The notes under the pieces are model-generated. The model made no database searches and was not told the DNA's origin. It was given only the letters and a program-made list of their open reading frames with translations. A DNA stretch of 30,696 bases from an uncultured Lachnospiraceae bacterium (GTDB taxonomy: Bacteria > Bacillota > Clostridia > Lachnospirales > Lachnospiraceae), in the NCBI GenBank assembly GCA_910585295.1, contig CAJUDE010000038.1, positions 1 through 30,696 of the forward strand. The letters are read 5' to 3'. Every line of letters starts with the position of its first letter. The stretch's first letter is position 1. Shown here one piece after another: positions 17,228 to 25,518 of this stretch. A program made the translations under genes and the position numbers.

Positions 17228-19348
17228 ATGGATGTAAGCCAATACCTTGAGATTTTTATTGATGAAACAAATGGACATCTGCAGAATCTGTCAGATTGTA
17301 TCATGAGCCTTGAAAAAGACCCAGAGAATATGGATACCATTAATGAAATTTTCCGCGCAGCCCATTCCCTGAAAGGGATGGCAGGCACTATGGGATTTAA
17401 ACGTATGCAGCGTTTGACCCATGATATGGAAAATGTATTCCAGGAAGTGCGCAGCGGCAATATGAGCGTGACCAGCGGATTAGTTGACGTCCTGTTCCAA
17501 TGCTTAGATGCGATCGACGCATATCTGGAAAGCGTGAAAGAAAGCTCAGAAGAAGGCACAGATGACAACGAGGCAATTATCCAGGAACTGAATGACATTC
17601 TGGCGGCAGGCACCGGGGCTGTGCCAAAGAAGGAAGAGAAGCCAGCAGAAAAAGAAGAAAAGCCCAAGGATGGCGATGAGAATAGATTCCAGAAAAAATA
17701 CCTTGAATTAGAATTTTCCGAGAAAGAAAAAGAAGAACTCCGCGTTTCAGAAGAAAAAGGGATGAAACTGTATGGGATGACAGTATATATCCAGGAAGAC
17801 TGCCTGTTAAAAGCAGCAAGGGCTTTCCTAGTCTTTAAAGCAGTGGAGGATTATGGGAACATTATTGTATATAACCCAAGTTCCCAGGATATTGAAGATG
17901 AAAAATTTGGGTTTGACTTTAGCTTCGTTTTTGCCAGTGAAGCAGAATTGGATAAAGTTATGGAAGTGTCCAAAGCTGTATCAGAAATTGAAGAGGTAGT
18001 GGGCGAGAAGGTGTCTTACAAGAGCCTGACCGCAGCGGCAGCCAAAAAAGAAGAAGAAGAGGCAGAGGCCGCTAAGAACGCAGAGCAGAAGAAAGAAGTA
18101 GAAGCTGCACAGAAGCCGGCTGTGCCTGCACAGGCAAAACCCCAGACAGGGAAAAAGCAGAATACCGGCAAACCGGTCACAAACAGGACGGTCCGTGTGG
18201 ATATAGAGAAGCTGGACGCATTGATGAACCAGGTAAGCGAGCTGATTATTGCAAAAAACTCCTTAGTGTCCATCGGCTCCACTTCAGACGGTGGGATGGG
18301 CGGTTCAAATTCTCAGGCGTTCCATGAACAAATTGAATATTTGGAACGCATTACTACTGGCCTCCACGAATCTGTTATGAAAGTCCGCATGGTGCCTATT
18401 GAGAGCGTTGTGCAGAAATTCCCCCGCATGATCCGTGATTTGTCCAAAAAGCTGGATAAAAAGATGGAATTGTATATGACGGGTGAAGATACTGAATTAG
18501 ACAGGACCGTAGTGGACCAAATTGGGGATCCCCTCCAGCATTTGCTGCGCAATTCTGCGGACCATGGCTTAGAAAACTCAGAGGTTCGGCGCAAGAGGGG
18601 CAAACCGGAAGCTGGCTCCATCCATCTGAACGCATTCCAGGAAGGGAACAACGTCATTATTGAGGTAAGCGACGACGGGAACGGGATTGACACGGAAAGC
18701 GTGAAAAGCAAAGCCATTGAACGGGGATTAATTACACCAGAGCAAGGGGCAGCTTTAAGCCAGAAGGAAATTATAGATTTCTTGTTTATGCCAAGCTTTT
18801 CTATGGCGAAGCAGATATCTGATGTTTCAGGCCGCGGCGTTGGCTTGGATGTGGTAAAATCCAATATTGAGGCATTGGGCGGTGATGTGGAAGTAAAGAG
18901 CGTCCTTGGGGAAGGTTCCAAATTTACGGTGCGCCTGCCATTGACATTGGCAATTATCCAGGCATTGATGGTTGAAGTGAGGAATGAGAAATATGCCATT
19001 TCCCTAGGATCCATTGAGACAATTGAGGAGATTATGGCAGATGAAATTAAGTTTGTACAGGCAAAAGAAGTAATACATATCCGTGGCATGGTAATCCCGC
19101 TGATTCGTTTGGACCAGTTATTGGATTGCGAGCCAGAAGAGGAAGAGAAAGAAAGCCTTACGGTGATTATCGTACGTAAAGGGGATAAATTTGCCGGGCT
19201 TATTGTAGATGAATTGAATGGCCAGCAGGAAATTGTTATCAAGTCCCTGGGCAAATACATTAACAACAGTACCAAGATCATCAGCGGCGCAACAGTTCTT
19301 GGAGACGGTGAGGTGGCCTTGATTTTGGATGTTAATACATTATTTTAG
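17228..19348 (+). CDS. cheA: Chemotaxis histidine kinase CheA
   Basis: The central chemotaxis kinase, 706 residues from ATG 17228. Domains in order are: P1 phosphotransfer domain with His46 in FRAAHSLKGMAGTMGF; a P2 response-regulator docking region (about residues 175-260); an Ala/Lys/Glu-rich linker; P3 dimerisation (from RTVRVDIEKLDALMNQVSEL); P4 ATPase with LLRNSADHGLE (N box), VSDDGNGID (G1) and GRGVGLDVV (G2); and a CheW-like P5. An ATG at 17210 would add six residues inside cheB, but the GGGGG at about 17213-17218 is well placed for ATG 17228. cheB ends 1 bp before this start. CheY and CheB are the phosphorylation targets. Confidence 0.98.
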   Translation: MDVSQYLEIFIDETNGHLQNLSDCIMSLEKDPENMDTINEIFRAAHSLKGMAGTMGFKRMQRLTHDMENVFQEVRSGNMSVTSGLVDVLFQCLDAIDAYLESVKESSEEGTDDNEAIIQELNDILAAGTGAVPKKEEKPAEKEEKPKDGDENRFQKKYLELEFSEKEKEELRVSEEKGMKLYGMTVYIQEDCLLKAARAFLVFKAVEDYGNIIVYNPSSQDIEDEKFGFDFSFVFASEAELDKVMEVSKAVSEIEEVVGEKVSYKSLTAAAAKKEEEEAEAAKNAEQKKEVEAAQKPAVPAQAKPQTGKKQNTGKPVTNRTVRVDIEKLDALMNQVSELIIAKNSLVSIGSTSDGGMGGSNSQAFHEQIEYLERITTGLHESVMKVRMVPIESVVQKFPRMIRDLSKKLDKKMELYMTGEDTELDRTVVDQIGDPLQHLLRNSADHGLENSEVRRKRGKPEAGSIHLNAFQEGNNVIIEVSDDGNGIDTESVKSKAIERGLITPEQGAALSQKEIIDFLFMPSFSMAKQISDVSGRGVGLDVVKSNIEALGGDVEVKSVLGEGSKFTVRLPLTLAIIQALMVEVRNEKYAISLGSIETIEEIMADEIKFVQAKEVIHIRGMVIPLIRLDQLLDCEPEEEEKESLTVIIVRKGDKFAGLIVDELNGQQEIVIKSLGKYINNSTKIISGATVLGDGEVALILDVNTLF

Positions 19349-19355
19349 GGGGGGG
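19348..19355 (+). promoter_or_regulatory. G8 homopolymer forming the cheW ribosome binding site
   Basis: Eight consecutive G's run from the last base of the cheA stop codon to 19355 and provide the only Shine-Dalgarno-like sequence for cheW, seven bases before ATG 19363. Length changes in such a tract would change the spacing and strength of the site without altering either protein. Confidence 0.5.
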
Positions 19356-19362
19356 TGTTACC

Positions 19363-19827
19363 ATGGCTAACAATATATCTGTGCTAGAAAATGGCAAAAA
19401 GCAATTTATCGTAGTAAAAATCGGCAGTGAGCAATATGGGATTGACATCAGCTATGTTGACAATATTGTGCGTATGCAGAAAATTACCAGGGTACCCAAG
19501 GTACAGCCTTATTTTAAAGGAATTATTAACCTGCGTGGGGAAATTGTCCCAGTAATGAGCATCCGCACTAAGATGGACTTAGAGCCAGACGTGTTTACGG
19601 ACGTCACTAGGATTATTATCCTGAAATTGGAAGAGCATGGGGTGCTTGGGATTTTAGTGGACGAAGTGAAAGAAGTGGTGACTTTGGGACCGGATGAAAT
19701 TGACAAAGTGGCATATGACGCTAAGAATAATAAAAGCAATTTTATCAATGGGGTTGGCAAGCATGGGGAGGAATTGATCTCTTTGTTTGACACGAACAGC
19801 ATTATTGATGAATCAGAAAATGTATAG
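19363..19827 (+). CDS. cheW: Chemotaxis coupling protein CheW
   Basis: A 154-residue CheW-like beta-barrel scaffold that links CheA to chemoreceptors. Recognisable segments are QFIVVKIGSEQYGIDISYV, the loop KITRVPKVQPYFKGIINLRG and the valine-rich GILVDEVKEVVTL. There is no extra receiver domain, so this is CheW and not CheV. ATG 19363 follows the G8 tract at the end of cheA. A stem-loop lies in the 73 bp gap before cheC. Confidence 0.97.
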   Translation: MANNISVLENGKKQFIVVKIGSEQYGIDISYVDNIVRMQKITRVPKVQPYFKGIINLRGEIVPVMSIRTKMDLEPDVFTDVTRIIILKLEEHGVLGILVDEVKEVVTLGPDEIDKVAYDAKNNKSNFINGVGKHGEELISLFDTNSIIDESENV

Positions 19828-19839
19828 TTGTACTGTGAA

Positions 19840-19876
19840 AGGCTGTTGCAGTAATATATAGTTTCGGCGGCAGCCT
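19840..19876 (+). other. Stem-loop between cheW and cheC
   Basis: AGGCTGTTGC (19840-19849) pairs with GCGGCAGCCT (19867-19876) over 10 bp, including two G-U pairs, around a 17 nt loop. No T-tract follows. The cheC ribosome binding site AAGGAGAAG lies downstream and free. It resembles the other stem-loops in the wider gaps of this operon. Confidence 0.5.
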
Positions 19877-19900
19877 GTTCGTAATTAAGGAGAAGACAAC

Positions 19901-20521
19901 ATGGCTAAGTTTAATTTGGATCAGGTAAATGAGATATATTTTGACGTGCTGAAAGAAATCGGCAATATTGGCGCCGGGAATGCCACGACTGCAATTTCAA
20001 ATATGCTGAACCTTAAAGTGAACATGGAAGTGCCGAAAGTAGAGTTTTTGACGTTTCAGGAACTCCCAACTGCAATATCAGCAGAGGAAGAGACGGTTGT
20101 GGGCATTTACCTTGAAGTGGAAAGCGATATTGGCGGAAGCATGATGTTTTTGCTGAAAATGGAGTCAGCACATTATCTGGTGAACCATCTGATGGGCAGG
20201 CCTGAAGATTATGCAGGGGAATTTGATGAAATGGATTTGTCGGCAATTAAGGAGATTGGGAATATAATTTCTGGTTCTTATTTGTCTGCATTGTCATCTA
20301 TGACAAATATGGTAATCACATCTTCGGTTCCATACCTTGCGATAGACATGGCAGCGGCTATTTTAAGCGTGCCAGCAATTCAGTTTGGGCAATATGGGGA
20401 TAATGCACTTTTGATACAGACAGAATTTGGGGATGAAGTAAAAATACAAGGATTTTTTATCTTAATGCCAGATGTAGATTCCTATGATAAGATTTTGTCT
20501 TCATTGGGGATTGCACTGTAA
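19901..20521 (+). CDS. cheC: CheY-P phosphatase CheC
   Basis: A 206-residue CheC/CheX/FliY-family phosphatase with two intact active-site motifs: Asp15/Glu19/Asn22/Pro45 and Ser114/Glu118/Asn121/Pro144, each of the D/S-x3-E-x2-N-x22-P form. CheC removes phosphate from CheY-P and, in B. subtilis, sequesters the receptor deamidase CheD, whose gene comes next. There is no C-terminal FliN domain, which separates it from FliY. ATG 19901 follows AAGGAGAAG. cheD begins 14 bp after its stop. Confidence 0.96.
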   Translation: MAKFNLDQVNEIYFDVLKEIGNIGAGNATTAISNMLNLKVNMEVPKVEFLTFQELPTAISAEEETVVGIYLEVESDIGGSMMFLLKMESAHYLVNHLMGRPEDYAGEFDEMDLSAIKEIGNIISGSYLSALSSMTNMVITSSVPYLAIDMAAAILSVPAIQFGQYGDNALLIQTEFGDEVKIQGFFILMPDVDSYDKILSSLGIAL

Positions 20522-20535
20522 GAGGAGCAGGAGTT

Positions 20536-21018
20536 ATGGCTACAATTAAAGTTGGAATGGCAGATTTGAATATTTGCAAAGCGCCAGATATGATCACGAC
20601 CCTAGGGCTTGGGTCCTGCATTGGGATTGCTGTGTATGACCCGGTTTTAAAAATCGGGGGCCTTGCGCATATTATGCTTCCTGACAGCACACAGATGAGG
20701 AATAATTCAAATATTGCCAAATTTGCAGATACAGGGATAGAAGAATTGATAAGAAGGGTGGTTATGGCAGGCGCGAACAAAAGGCGCCTGGTGGCCAAAA
20801 TTGCTGGGGGCGCAAAAATGTTTGAAGTAAGCGGGCTTTCCACGGTAGGGAATGTAGGGGAGCGGAACGCCCAGGCCTCCAGGGCAAAATTAAAGCAACT
20901 TGGGATCCCACTTCTGGCGGAGGACACCGGACTGAATTTTGGGCGGACGGTGGAATTGTACCCAGAAACAGGGGAATTCCGTATTAAGGCAGTAGGCAAG
21001 ACGATAAAATCTATTTAA
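20536..21018 (+). CDS. cheD: Chemoreceptor glutamine deamidase CheD
   Basis: A 160-residue enzyme that deamidates receptor glutamines and, bound to CheC, acts in CheY-P feedback. The catalytic cysteine and histidine are visible: Cys28 in TTLGLGSCIGIAVYD and His45 in GGLAHIMLPDS, with the nearby Thr21/Thr22 supplying the third residue. The C-terminal part contains AKIAGGAKMF and GRTVELYPETGEF, both typical. Length is normal. It follows cheC as in B. subtilis. ATG 20536 is preceded by AGGAGCAGGAG. Confidence 0.97.
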   Translation: MATIKVGMADLNICKAPDMITTLGLGSCIGIAVYDPVLKIGGLAHIMLPDSTQMRNNSNIAKFADTGIEELIRRVVMAGANKRRLVAKIAGGAKMFEVSGLSTVGNVGERNAQASRAKLKQLGIPLLAEDTGLNFGRTVELYPETGEFRIKAVGKTIKSI

Positions 21019-21031
21019 AGGGTGGCAGGCT

Positions 21032-21340
21032 ATGAAAACAAAACAGGTGCCAATCATTATTGCTTTGATTGCAGGGCTTACAATTTGCATAATTGGGTTT
21101 GTGACGCAAATGGAGACAGGGCAGTTTGTAAAAATATGGGCTGCCGTTTTGGTATCTTTTTATATCCTGGGCTGTATTGCGAAGCTGTTGTTAGATAAAA
21201 ATTTCAAGGAAGAAGAAACAGAAGAAGCCACGGATGAGGCAGCGGAGGGCGAAGAGGCAGAAGCTACGAAAGAGGCAGAGGCTTCAGAAGGTCAGGAAGG
21301 CTCCGCAGAAGAAGAAAAAAATAAAGAAGGTGGCTTGTAA
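21032..21340 (+). CDS. Small two-helix membrane protein with acidic tail, unknown function
   Basis: I do not recognise this 102-residue protein. It has two predicted membrane helices (about residues 5-26, IIIALIAGLTICIIGFV, and 33-50, IWAAVLVSFYILGCIAKLLL) separated by a short loop with QMETGQF. A tail from about residue 57 is almost only Glu, Ala, Thr and Lys. The gene sits 13 bp after cheD and 27 bp before the sigma-28 gene, so it is cotranscribed with them. The topology suggests a small accessory membrane protein with a cytoplasmic acidic tail. ATG 21032 has an AGGGTGG site. Confidence 0.75.
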   Translation: MKTKQVPIIIALIAGLTICIIGFVTQMETGQFVKIWAAVLVSFYILGCIAKLLLDKNFKEEETEEATDEAAEGEEAEATKEAEASEGQEGSAEEEKNKEGGL

Positions 21341-21367
21341 AGGCACCTGTAGTCGTGGGGGCTTTGG

Positions 21368-22132
21368 ATGAATGCAACAGAAAGAGAACGGCTGTGGGCA
21401 GAGTATTTTAAGAAGCAAACAGCAGAGTTGAGAGAACAGATTATTGTAGAATACGCACCGCTTGTCAAGATCGTGGCAGGACGCCTAAGTATGTATCTTG
21501 GATATAATGTGGAATATGATGATTTGGTAGGTTATGGAATTTTTGGCTTAATTGACGCGATTGATAAATTTGATGTAAATAAAGATGTAAAGTTTGAGAC
21601 ATATGCCAGCCTTAGGATTAGGGGTTCTATATTGGACCAGATCCGGAAAATGGACTGGATTCCTAGAACGGTGCGCCAAAAACAGAAGAAAATTGATGAG
21701 GCAATCAAGAAAATAGAAGCAAGGACTGGAAGGACTGCATTGGATGAAGAGATTGCCAAGGAACTGGAAGTGAGCAGCGAGGAACTTCTGAATTGGCAGT
21801 CCCAGCTCAAAATCACTAATATGGTCTCCTTAAACGAATATGTGGAGCAAGGGATGGAACCGATGATGGATGCCAGGGGGAATTCCCATTTTATCCAGCC
21901 AGAGGACGCCGTTGCAGAAGAAGAGCTGAAAAAGGTGTTGGAAAAATCTTTGGATGTCCTTACAGAAAAAGAACGGAAAGTAATTACGTTGTACTATTAT
22001 GAAGACTTAACTTTAAAAGAAATCAGCAACGTGCTGGAGGTATCGGAATCCCGTATATCGCAACTCCATACAAAGGCGCTGATGAAAATGAAGAGAACAA
22101 TGGGACCCTATATGAATATATTAACGGATTAG
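21368..22132 (+). CDS. sigD: RNA polymerase sigma-28 factor (FliA/SigD)
   Basis: The 254-residue flagellar sigma factor, which directs transcription of late genes such as flagellin and chemoreceptors. Region 2 is seen in YDDLVGYGIFGLIDAIDKFD and KFETYASLRIRGSILDQIRK. Region 3 is seen around WIPRTVRQKQKKI. Region 4 with its helix-turn-helix is TLKEISNVLEVSESRISQLH near the C-terminus. In B. subtilis sigD holds the same place near the 3' end of the fla/che operon, and position in the operon affects how many cells become motile. ATG 21368 follows a GGGGGC site. Confidence 0.96.
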   Translation: MNATERERLWAEYFKKQTAELREQIIVEYAPLVKIVAGRLSMYLGYNVEYDDLVGYGIFGLIDAIDKFDVNKDVKFETYASLRIRGSILDQIRKMDWIPRTVRQKQKKIDEAIKKIEARTGRTALDEEIAKELEVSSEELLNWQSQLKITNMVSLNEYVEQGMEPMMDARGNSHFIQPEDAVAEEELKKVLEKSLDVLTEKERKVITLYYYEDLTLKEISNVLEVSESRISQLHTKALMKMKRTMGPYMNILTD

Positions 22133-22144
22133 GTGGTTGATGCT

Positions 22145-23746
22145 ATGGAGAGCAAGAATGGATATTTCAAACTGGATATAAGAGAAGGGAATGTATTCTT
22201 ATTGGTATATCCGCCAGAAGAAGGGGGAAAGCCGCTGGAATACAAAGAGGTAACAGCATACCTTGAGAAAAAAGGATATGGGATGTTTGATTTGAAGGTA
22301 TTGAACCAAGCATTGAACAGCACAGAAGGGGTTCAGGAAGTCTGCGTAGGCATATGGAATGGGCTCTATGAGAATGAGCATATGGAAGTCACAATTTCGA
22401 TTGACAAAATGCTGGTGTTCTGCAGATTTTACCCGCCTTCAAACAATGGAAAATTAATGACAGAAGACGAGATTGTTGGAGAATTGGCATCCCAGAAAGT
22501 TACCGTTGGGATTAAACAGGATGAAATCCAGAAATTCCTGAGTAACCGCCATTATTGCACCAATTATATATTGGCAAAAGGGATCCCGCCCATCAATGGG
22601 AAAGATGCCAAGATTGAATATTTTTTCAATACAAACCACAACCTTAAGCCTAAGAAAAATGATGATGGCTCTGTGAACTACCATGAATTAAATACAATCA
22701 GCCGTGTGGAACGCGGGCAAGTGCTTGCAAAGCTCCATAAGGAAGTGCCAGGGAAGCCGGGGAAAGACGTTTTTGGCGGGGATATCCAGGCAAGGCAGGA
22801 AAAAACCCTGAAATTGGAATTTGGCAACAATATCACATTGTCAGAAGATAAGACAGAGATATATTCTGGCGTGACAGGGCATGCAAGCCTGGTGAATGGA
22901 AAAGTTTTTGTAGAGGACGTATTTGAAGTCCCTGCCGATGTGGACACCTCCACAGGGAATATTGTTTACGATGGGAATGTCACAATTAAAGGAAATGTGA
23001 AAAGTGGGTTTTCCGTGACAGCCAAAGGGGATATTGTAATTGATGGAGTGGTAGAAGCAGCGTTTTTAAATGCAGGGGGGCAGATTATTGTCAAGCGCGG
23101 CATCCATGGGATGGGCAAAGGAAGGGTTCAGGCAAAGGATAATATCATTACGAAATTTATAGAGAACGCCACTGTAATTTCTGGCGGGTACATTGAAACT
23201 GAGTCTATTTTGCATAGTCAGGTGTCAGCAGGGAATGATATACGTGTTGGCGGGAAAAAAGGCTTTGTGAATGGGGGCGTGATCCGCGCCGGGAATCTAG
23301 TGGAAGCCCAGACGATAGGGTCCACCATGGGTACCCAGACGAAAATTGAGGTAGGGGTAGACCCTGAAGTCAAGGAACGGTATGGGGAGCTGCAAAAGAG
23401 CATTATCCAAATCAGCAAGGAGATGGAGCAGCTTCGCCCTATCCTAGTTAATTTTAATGAGAAAGTGCAGAAGAAAGAGCCTTTGAGTGCGGAAAGGGTG
23501 CAGCAGGTGCAGACAGTTGCCCGGTCCTTTAAGGAGAAACAGCAGCTCTTAAATTTACAAAGGAAAGAATTGAAAGAACTCCACGAACAGATTCAAATGT
23601 CCCATAATGCCAAGATAAAAGTGAAAGGAAGCATTTATCCTGGCGTATCTGTGAATATTTCTGAGGTAAGCTTAAATATTAAAAGTGAGAGGTCATTCTC
23701 AAAGTTTGTGAAGGAAAAGGGCGAGGTAGTTGTCCGTTCTTTATAG
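22145..23746 (+). CDS. fapA: FapA (DUF342) family protein
   Basis: A 533-residue protein of the FapA/DUF342 family. The N-terminal part (about residues 1-190) includes ILAKGIPPINGKDAKIEYFF, a typical family block. The middle is a repetitive beta-helix-like region rich in Gly/Val (IVYDGNVTIKGNVKSG, GDIVIDGVVEAA, GGQIIVKRGIHGMGKG). A coiled-coil segment follows (residues about 400-480), then a short beta end. I choose ATG 22145 because AGGTGG at 22131-22136 is ideally spaced; a GTG at 22133 would add four residues. It lies directly after sigma-28. In Vibrio FapA was linked to flagellar assembly and localisation; the role here is inferred from that and from context. Confidence 0.9.
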   Translation: MESKNGYFKLDIREGNVFLLVYPPEEGGKPLEYKEVTAYLEKKGYGMFDLKVLNQALNSTEGVQEVCVGIWNGLYENEHMEVTISIDKMLVFCRFYPPSNNGKLMTEDEIVGELASQKVTVGIKQDEIQKFLSNRHYCTNYILAKGIPPINGKDAKIEYFFNTNHNLKPKKNDDGSVNYHELNTISRVERGQVLAKLHKEVPGKPGKDVFGGDIQARQEKTLKLEFGNNITLSEDKTEIYSGVTGHASLVNGKVFVEDVFEVPADVDTSTGNIVYDGNVTIKGNVKSGFSVTAKGDIVIDGVVEAAFLNAGGQIIVKRGIHGMGKGRVQAKDNIITKFIENATVISGGYIETESILHSQVSAGNDIRVGGKKGFVNGGVIRAGNLVEAQTIGSTMGTQTKIEVGVDPEVKERYGELQKSIIQISKEMEQLRPILVNFNEKVQKKEPLSAERVQQVQTVARSFKEKQQLLNLQRKELKELHEQIQMSHNAKIKVKGSIYPGVSVNISEVSLNIKSERSFSKFVKEKGEVVVRSL

Positions 23747-23760
23747 AAGGAGTGTGAAAT

Positions 23761-24075
23761 ATGTCAATCAGGCCAGTGGAATTCAGCGGAGTTGTCCAAA
23801 GAAGCCAGGACGTAAGCGCCCTGAAACAGAATGAGGACAATAAGTCCATGCTTCAGCAGCAGAATGTGCAGACGCAGTTTGCAAAGGACACCATGCACCA
23901 TATGCAACAGGTTACCCATGCCAATGATTCTGACAACCCCGAAAAAAAATTTGATGCCCGTGAAAAAGGAAGCAATGAATATGAAGGCCGCCATAATAAA
24001 AAGAAAAAGGCGAAAGAAAAAAATAGTGGAAAGGTAAGCGTCAAAACTATGGGTGGTTTTGATATGAAAATATAG
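23761..24075 (+). CDS. Small hydrophilic protein of the flagellar operon, unknown
   Basis: I do not recognise this 104-residue protein. It is soluble, Gln/Asp/Lys-rich and probably largely helical or disordered, with a lysine-rich patch (RHNKKKKAKEKN) before the last 15 residues. The N-terminus MSIRPVEFSGVVQRSQDV could be a short conserved motif. It begins 14 bp after fapA and ends 12 bp before the SwrB-like gene. ATG 23761 follows AAGGAGTG. A run of eight A's (23942-23949) lies within it. Coding is supported by spacing, ribosome binding site and codon use like its neighbours. Confidence 0.75.
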   Translation: MSIRPVEFSGVVQRSQDVSALKQNEDNKSMLQQQNVQTQFAKDTMHHMQQVTHANDSDNPEKKFDAREKGSNEYEGRHNKKKKAKEKNSGKVSVKTMGGFDMKI

Positions 24076-24087
24076 GTAGGTACAGGT

Positions 24088-24801
24088 ATGACGACAATAG
24101 AAATTGTTTTATTGATTATCGGTGTTGTGATGATGGTTGCAAGTTTTTTCGTTACAGAAAAATTATCCGGCCAGGAGTTAAATAAAATCGCGGAACTCAG
24201 TGCAGAGGAGATGCAGCATATTCTGGAACGGAGCTTAACAGATGCACAAGTTAAAGTAGACAATATGGTGGATCAGGTCATTGACCATTCCATTGAGAAA
24301 TCTATGGAAGTTGTAGAGCGGGCATTGGATAAAGAGACCAATGAGAAAATGCGTGCAATTACAGAATATTCCGATACGGTATTGGAGTCAATCCATAAAA
24401 CCCATAATGAAGTTATGTTCCTTTACAGCATGCTGAACGACAAACATTCAGAGCTGACAAAGTATGCAGGCAACCTTGCGCAGCTTGCGATCCATTTGGA
24501 GGAGCTGCAGGAGAATATCCAAAAGACTGTAGACCAATCGGACAATATTTTGGATAAGGTCCAGGAATCTTCAGAGCCAGCCAAAGCGCCAAAGCCGGCC
24601 TTGCCTGCATCAGAGCCAGAGTTGGATCCGAATCCTGTGGAGGCTCCCAAAGAGCCGGAAGATGAACAGATGAACCATAACCAGAGGATATTGAATATGT
24701 ACCGGGACGGCAAAACTGCGGTAGACATTGCAAAAGAGTTAGGGCTTGGCGTAGGCGAAGTAAAATTGGTAATCGGGCTATTCAGAGAGGAAGAATTATA
24801 A
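24088..24801 (+). CDS. SwrB/DUF6115-like membrane protein
   Basis: A 237-residue protein with an N-terminal membrane helix (IEIVLLIIGVVMMVASFFV). A long helical, probably coiled-coil region follows (residues about 25-160), then a Pro-rich linker and a C-terminal helix-turn-helix-like end (MYRDGKTAVDIAKELGLGVG). This architecture, and the place between sigma-28 and rpsB, match B. subtilis SwrB (YlxL), which promotes flagellar export-gate and basal-body assembly. The C-terminal block is what I associate with DUF6115. Orthology with swrB is an inference from layout and position, so I leave the symbol blank. Confidence 0.75.
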   Translation: MTTIEIVLLIIGVVMMVASFFVTEKLSGQELNKIAELSAEEMQHILERSLTDAQVKVDNMVDQVIDHSIEKSMEVVERALDKETNEKMRAITEYSDTVLESIHKTHNEVMFLYSMLNDKHSELTKYAGNLAQLAIHLEELQENIQKTVDQSDNILDKVQESSEPAKAPKPALPASEPELDPNPVEAPKEPEDEQMNHNQRILNMYRDGKTAVDIAKELGLGVGEVKLVIGLFREEEL

Positions 24802-24804
24802 TCT

Positions 24805-25398
24805 ATGAAACTGAAATATTATTTGCGGGGATTAGGAGTTGGAGTGATATGCACTGCTATTATTATGGGCATAGCATTGTCCGGAAATAAAAAAGAGACC
24901 CTGACGGATGCAGAGATTATTGAGCGTGCCAGGCTTCTTGGCATGGTGATGGAAGAAGAAGCAGGCTCAGGGAAGGAAGATTTCAAGCAGGAAGGGGCCG
25001 GGCAAGGGGAAGCGCCAGAGGAGGGGGCTGAAAGCGGCTCAGAGAAAGGCTCCAAAACCCAGGATGGCCAGCCCGACAAAGGAAAATCGGAAGAGGATGG
25101 TGAGGAAGAAAAATCAGGTGAACAGCCAGACACTGCCGCCCAGAACCCTGAAAATGTTGGGAGCAATGCATCCAATAATGAAAACGGAATAGTGGAGTTG
25201 GAAATTAAGCAAGGGGAATTTTCTGATGTTGTTAGCAAAAAGCTGTTCCAGGCAGGATTGATCCCAGATGCAGATAAATTTAATGCATATATGACGCAAA
25301 AAGGCGTAGACGATTCCCTGCGGGTGGGGGTGCATTTAATCCCTATTGATGCTACCGCAGATGAAATAATAGAGATTCTGCAGGAAAAGCCACAATAG
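24805..25398 (+). CDS. Membrane protein with MltG/YceG-type N-terminal domain, no catalytic domain
   Basis: A 197-residue protein with an N-terminal membrane helix (about residues 6-25). A long Gly/Glu/Ser/Lys-rich, low-complexity stretch follows (about 50-125). The final domain (about 130-196, with VVSKKLFQAGLIPDADKF and VHLIPIDATADEIIEILQ) resembles the LysM-like first domain of MltG endolytic transglycosylases. The MltG catalytic domain is absent, since full MltG is over 300 residues. It may bind cell wall, or be a remnant or specialised paralogue. It is the last gene of the fla/che run, 3 bp after the SwrB-like gene. Confidence 0.75.
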   Translation: MKLKYYLRGLGVGVICTAIIMGIALSGNKKETLTDAEIIERARLLGMVMEEEAGSGKEDFKQEGAGQGEAPEEGAESGSEKGSKTQDGQPDKGKSEEDGEEEKSGEQPDTAAQNPENVGSNASNNENGIVELEIKQGEFSDVVSKKLFQAGLIPDADKFNAYMTQKGVDDSLRVGVHLIPIDATADEIIEILQEKPQ

Positions 25399-25401
25399 GG
25401 C

Positions 25402-25430
25402 TTGCAAGTAAAATTTTCCTGTGATATAAT
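25402..25430 (+). promoter_or_regulatory. Vegetative promoter of rpsB-tsf
   Basis: TTGCAA (25402-25407) and TATAAT (25425-25430) are separated by exactly 17 bp, and a TG (25422-25423) one base before the -10 makes it an extended -10 promoter. The expected start is near 25437. This gives a housekeeping-sigma promoter directly after the flagellar operon and leaves a leader of about 175 nt before rpsB. Confidence 0.85.
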
Positions 25431-25444
25431 TCTGAGGACGGTAC

Positions 25445-25518
25445 GTGGCTGTCCAGAATAGTTATATTTAGAATACAGCCACTTGTTGTAGCTTATCTGC
25501 AGATCTGCAGATATTTTT
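25445..25518 (+). promoter_or_regulatory. rpsB leader: stem-loop followed by terminator-like palindrome
   Basis: Two structures lie just after the rpsB promoter. GTGGCTGT (25445-25452) pairs perfectly with ACAGCCAC (25475-25482). Then TATCTGCAGA (25494-25503) is followed at once by its reverse complement TCTGCAGATA (25504-25513) and by TTTTT (25514-25518), which gives an 8 bp stem with a 4 nt loop and a T-tract. Lying inside the leader, this could end both flagellar read-through and rpsB transcription, and so act as an attenuator. The rest of the leader to 25613 has a short GGGC/GCCC hairpin and the rpsB ribosome binding site. I cannot match it to a named ribosomal-protein leader family. Confidence 0.6.
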
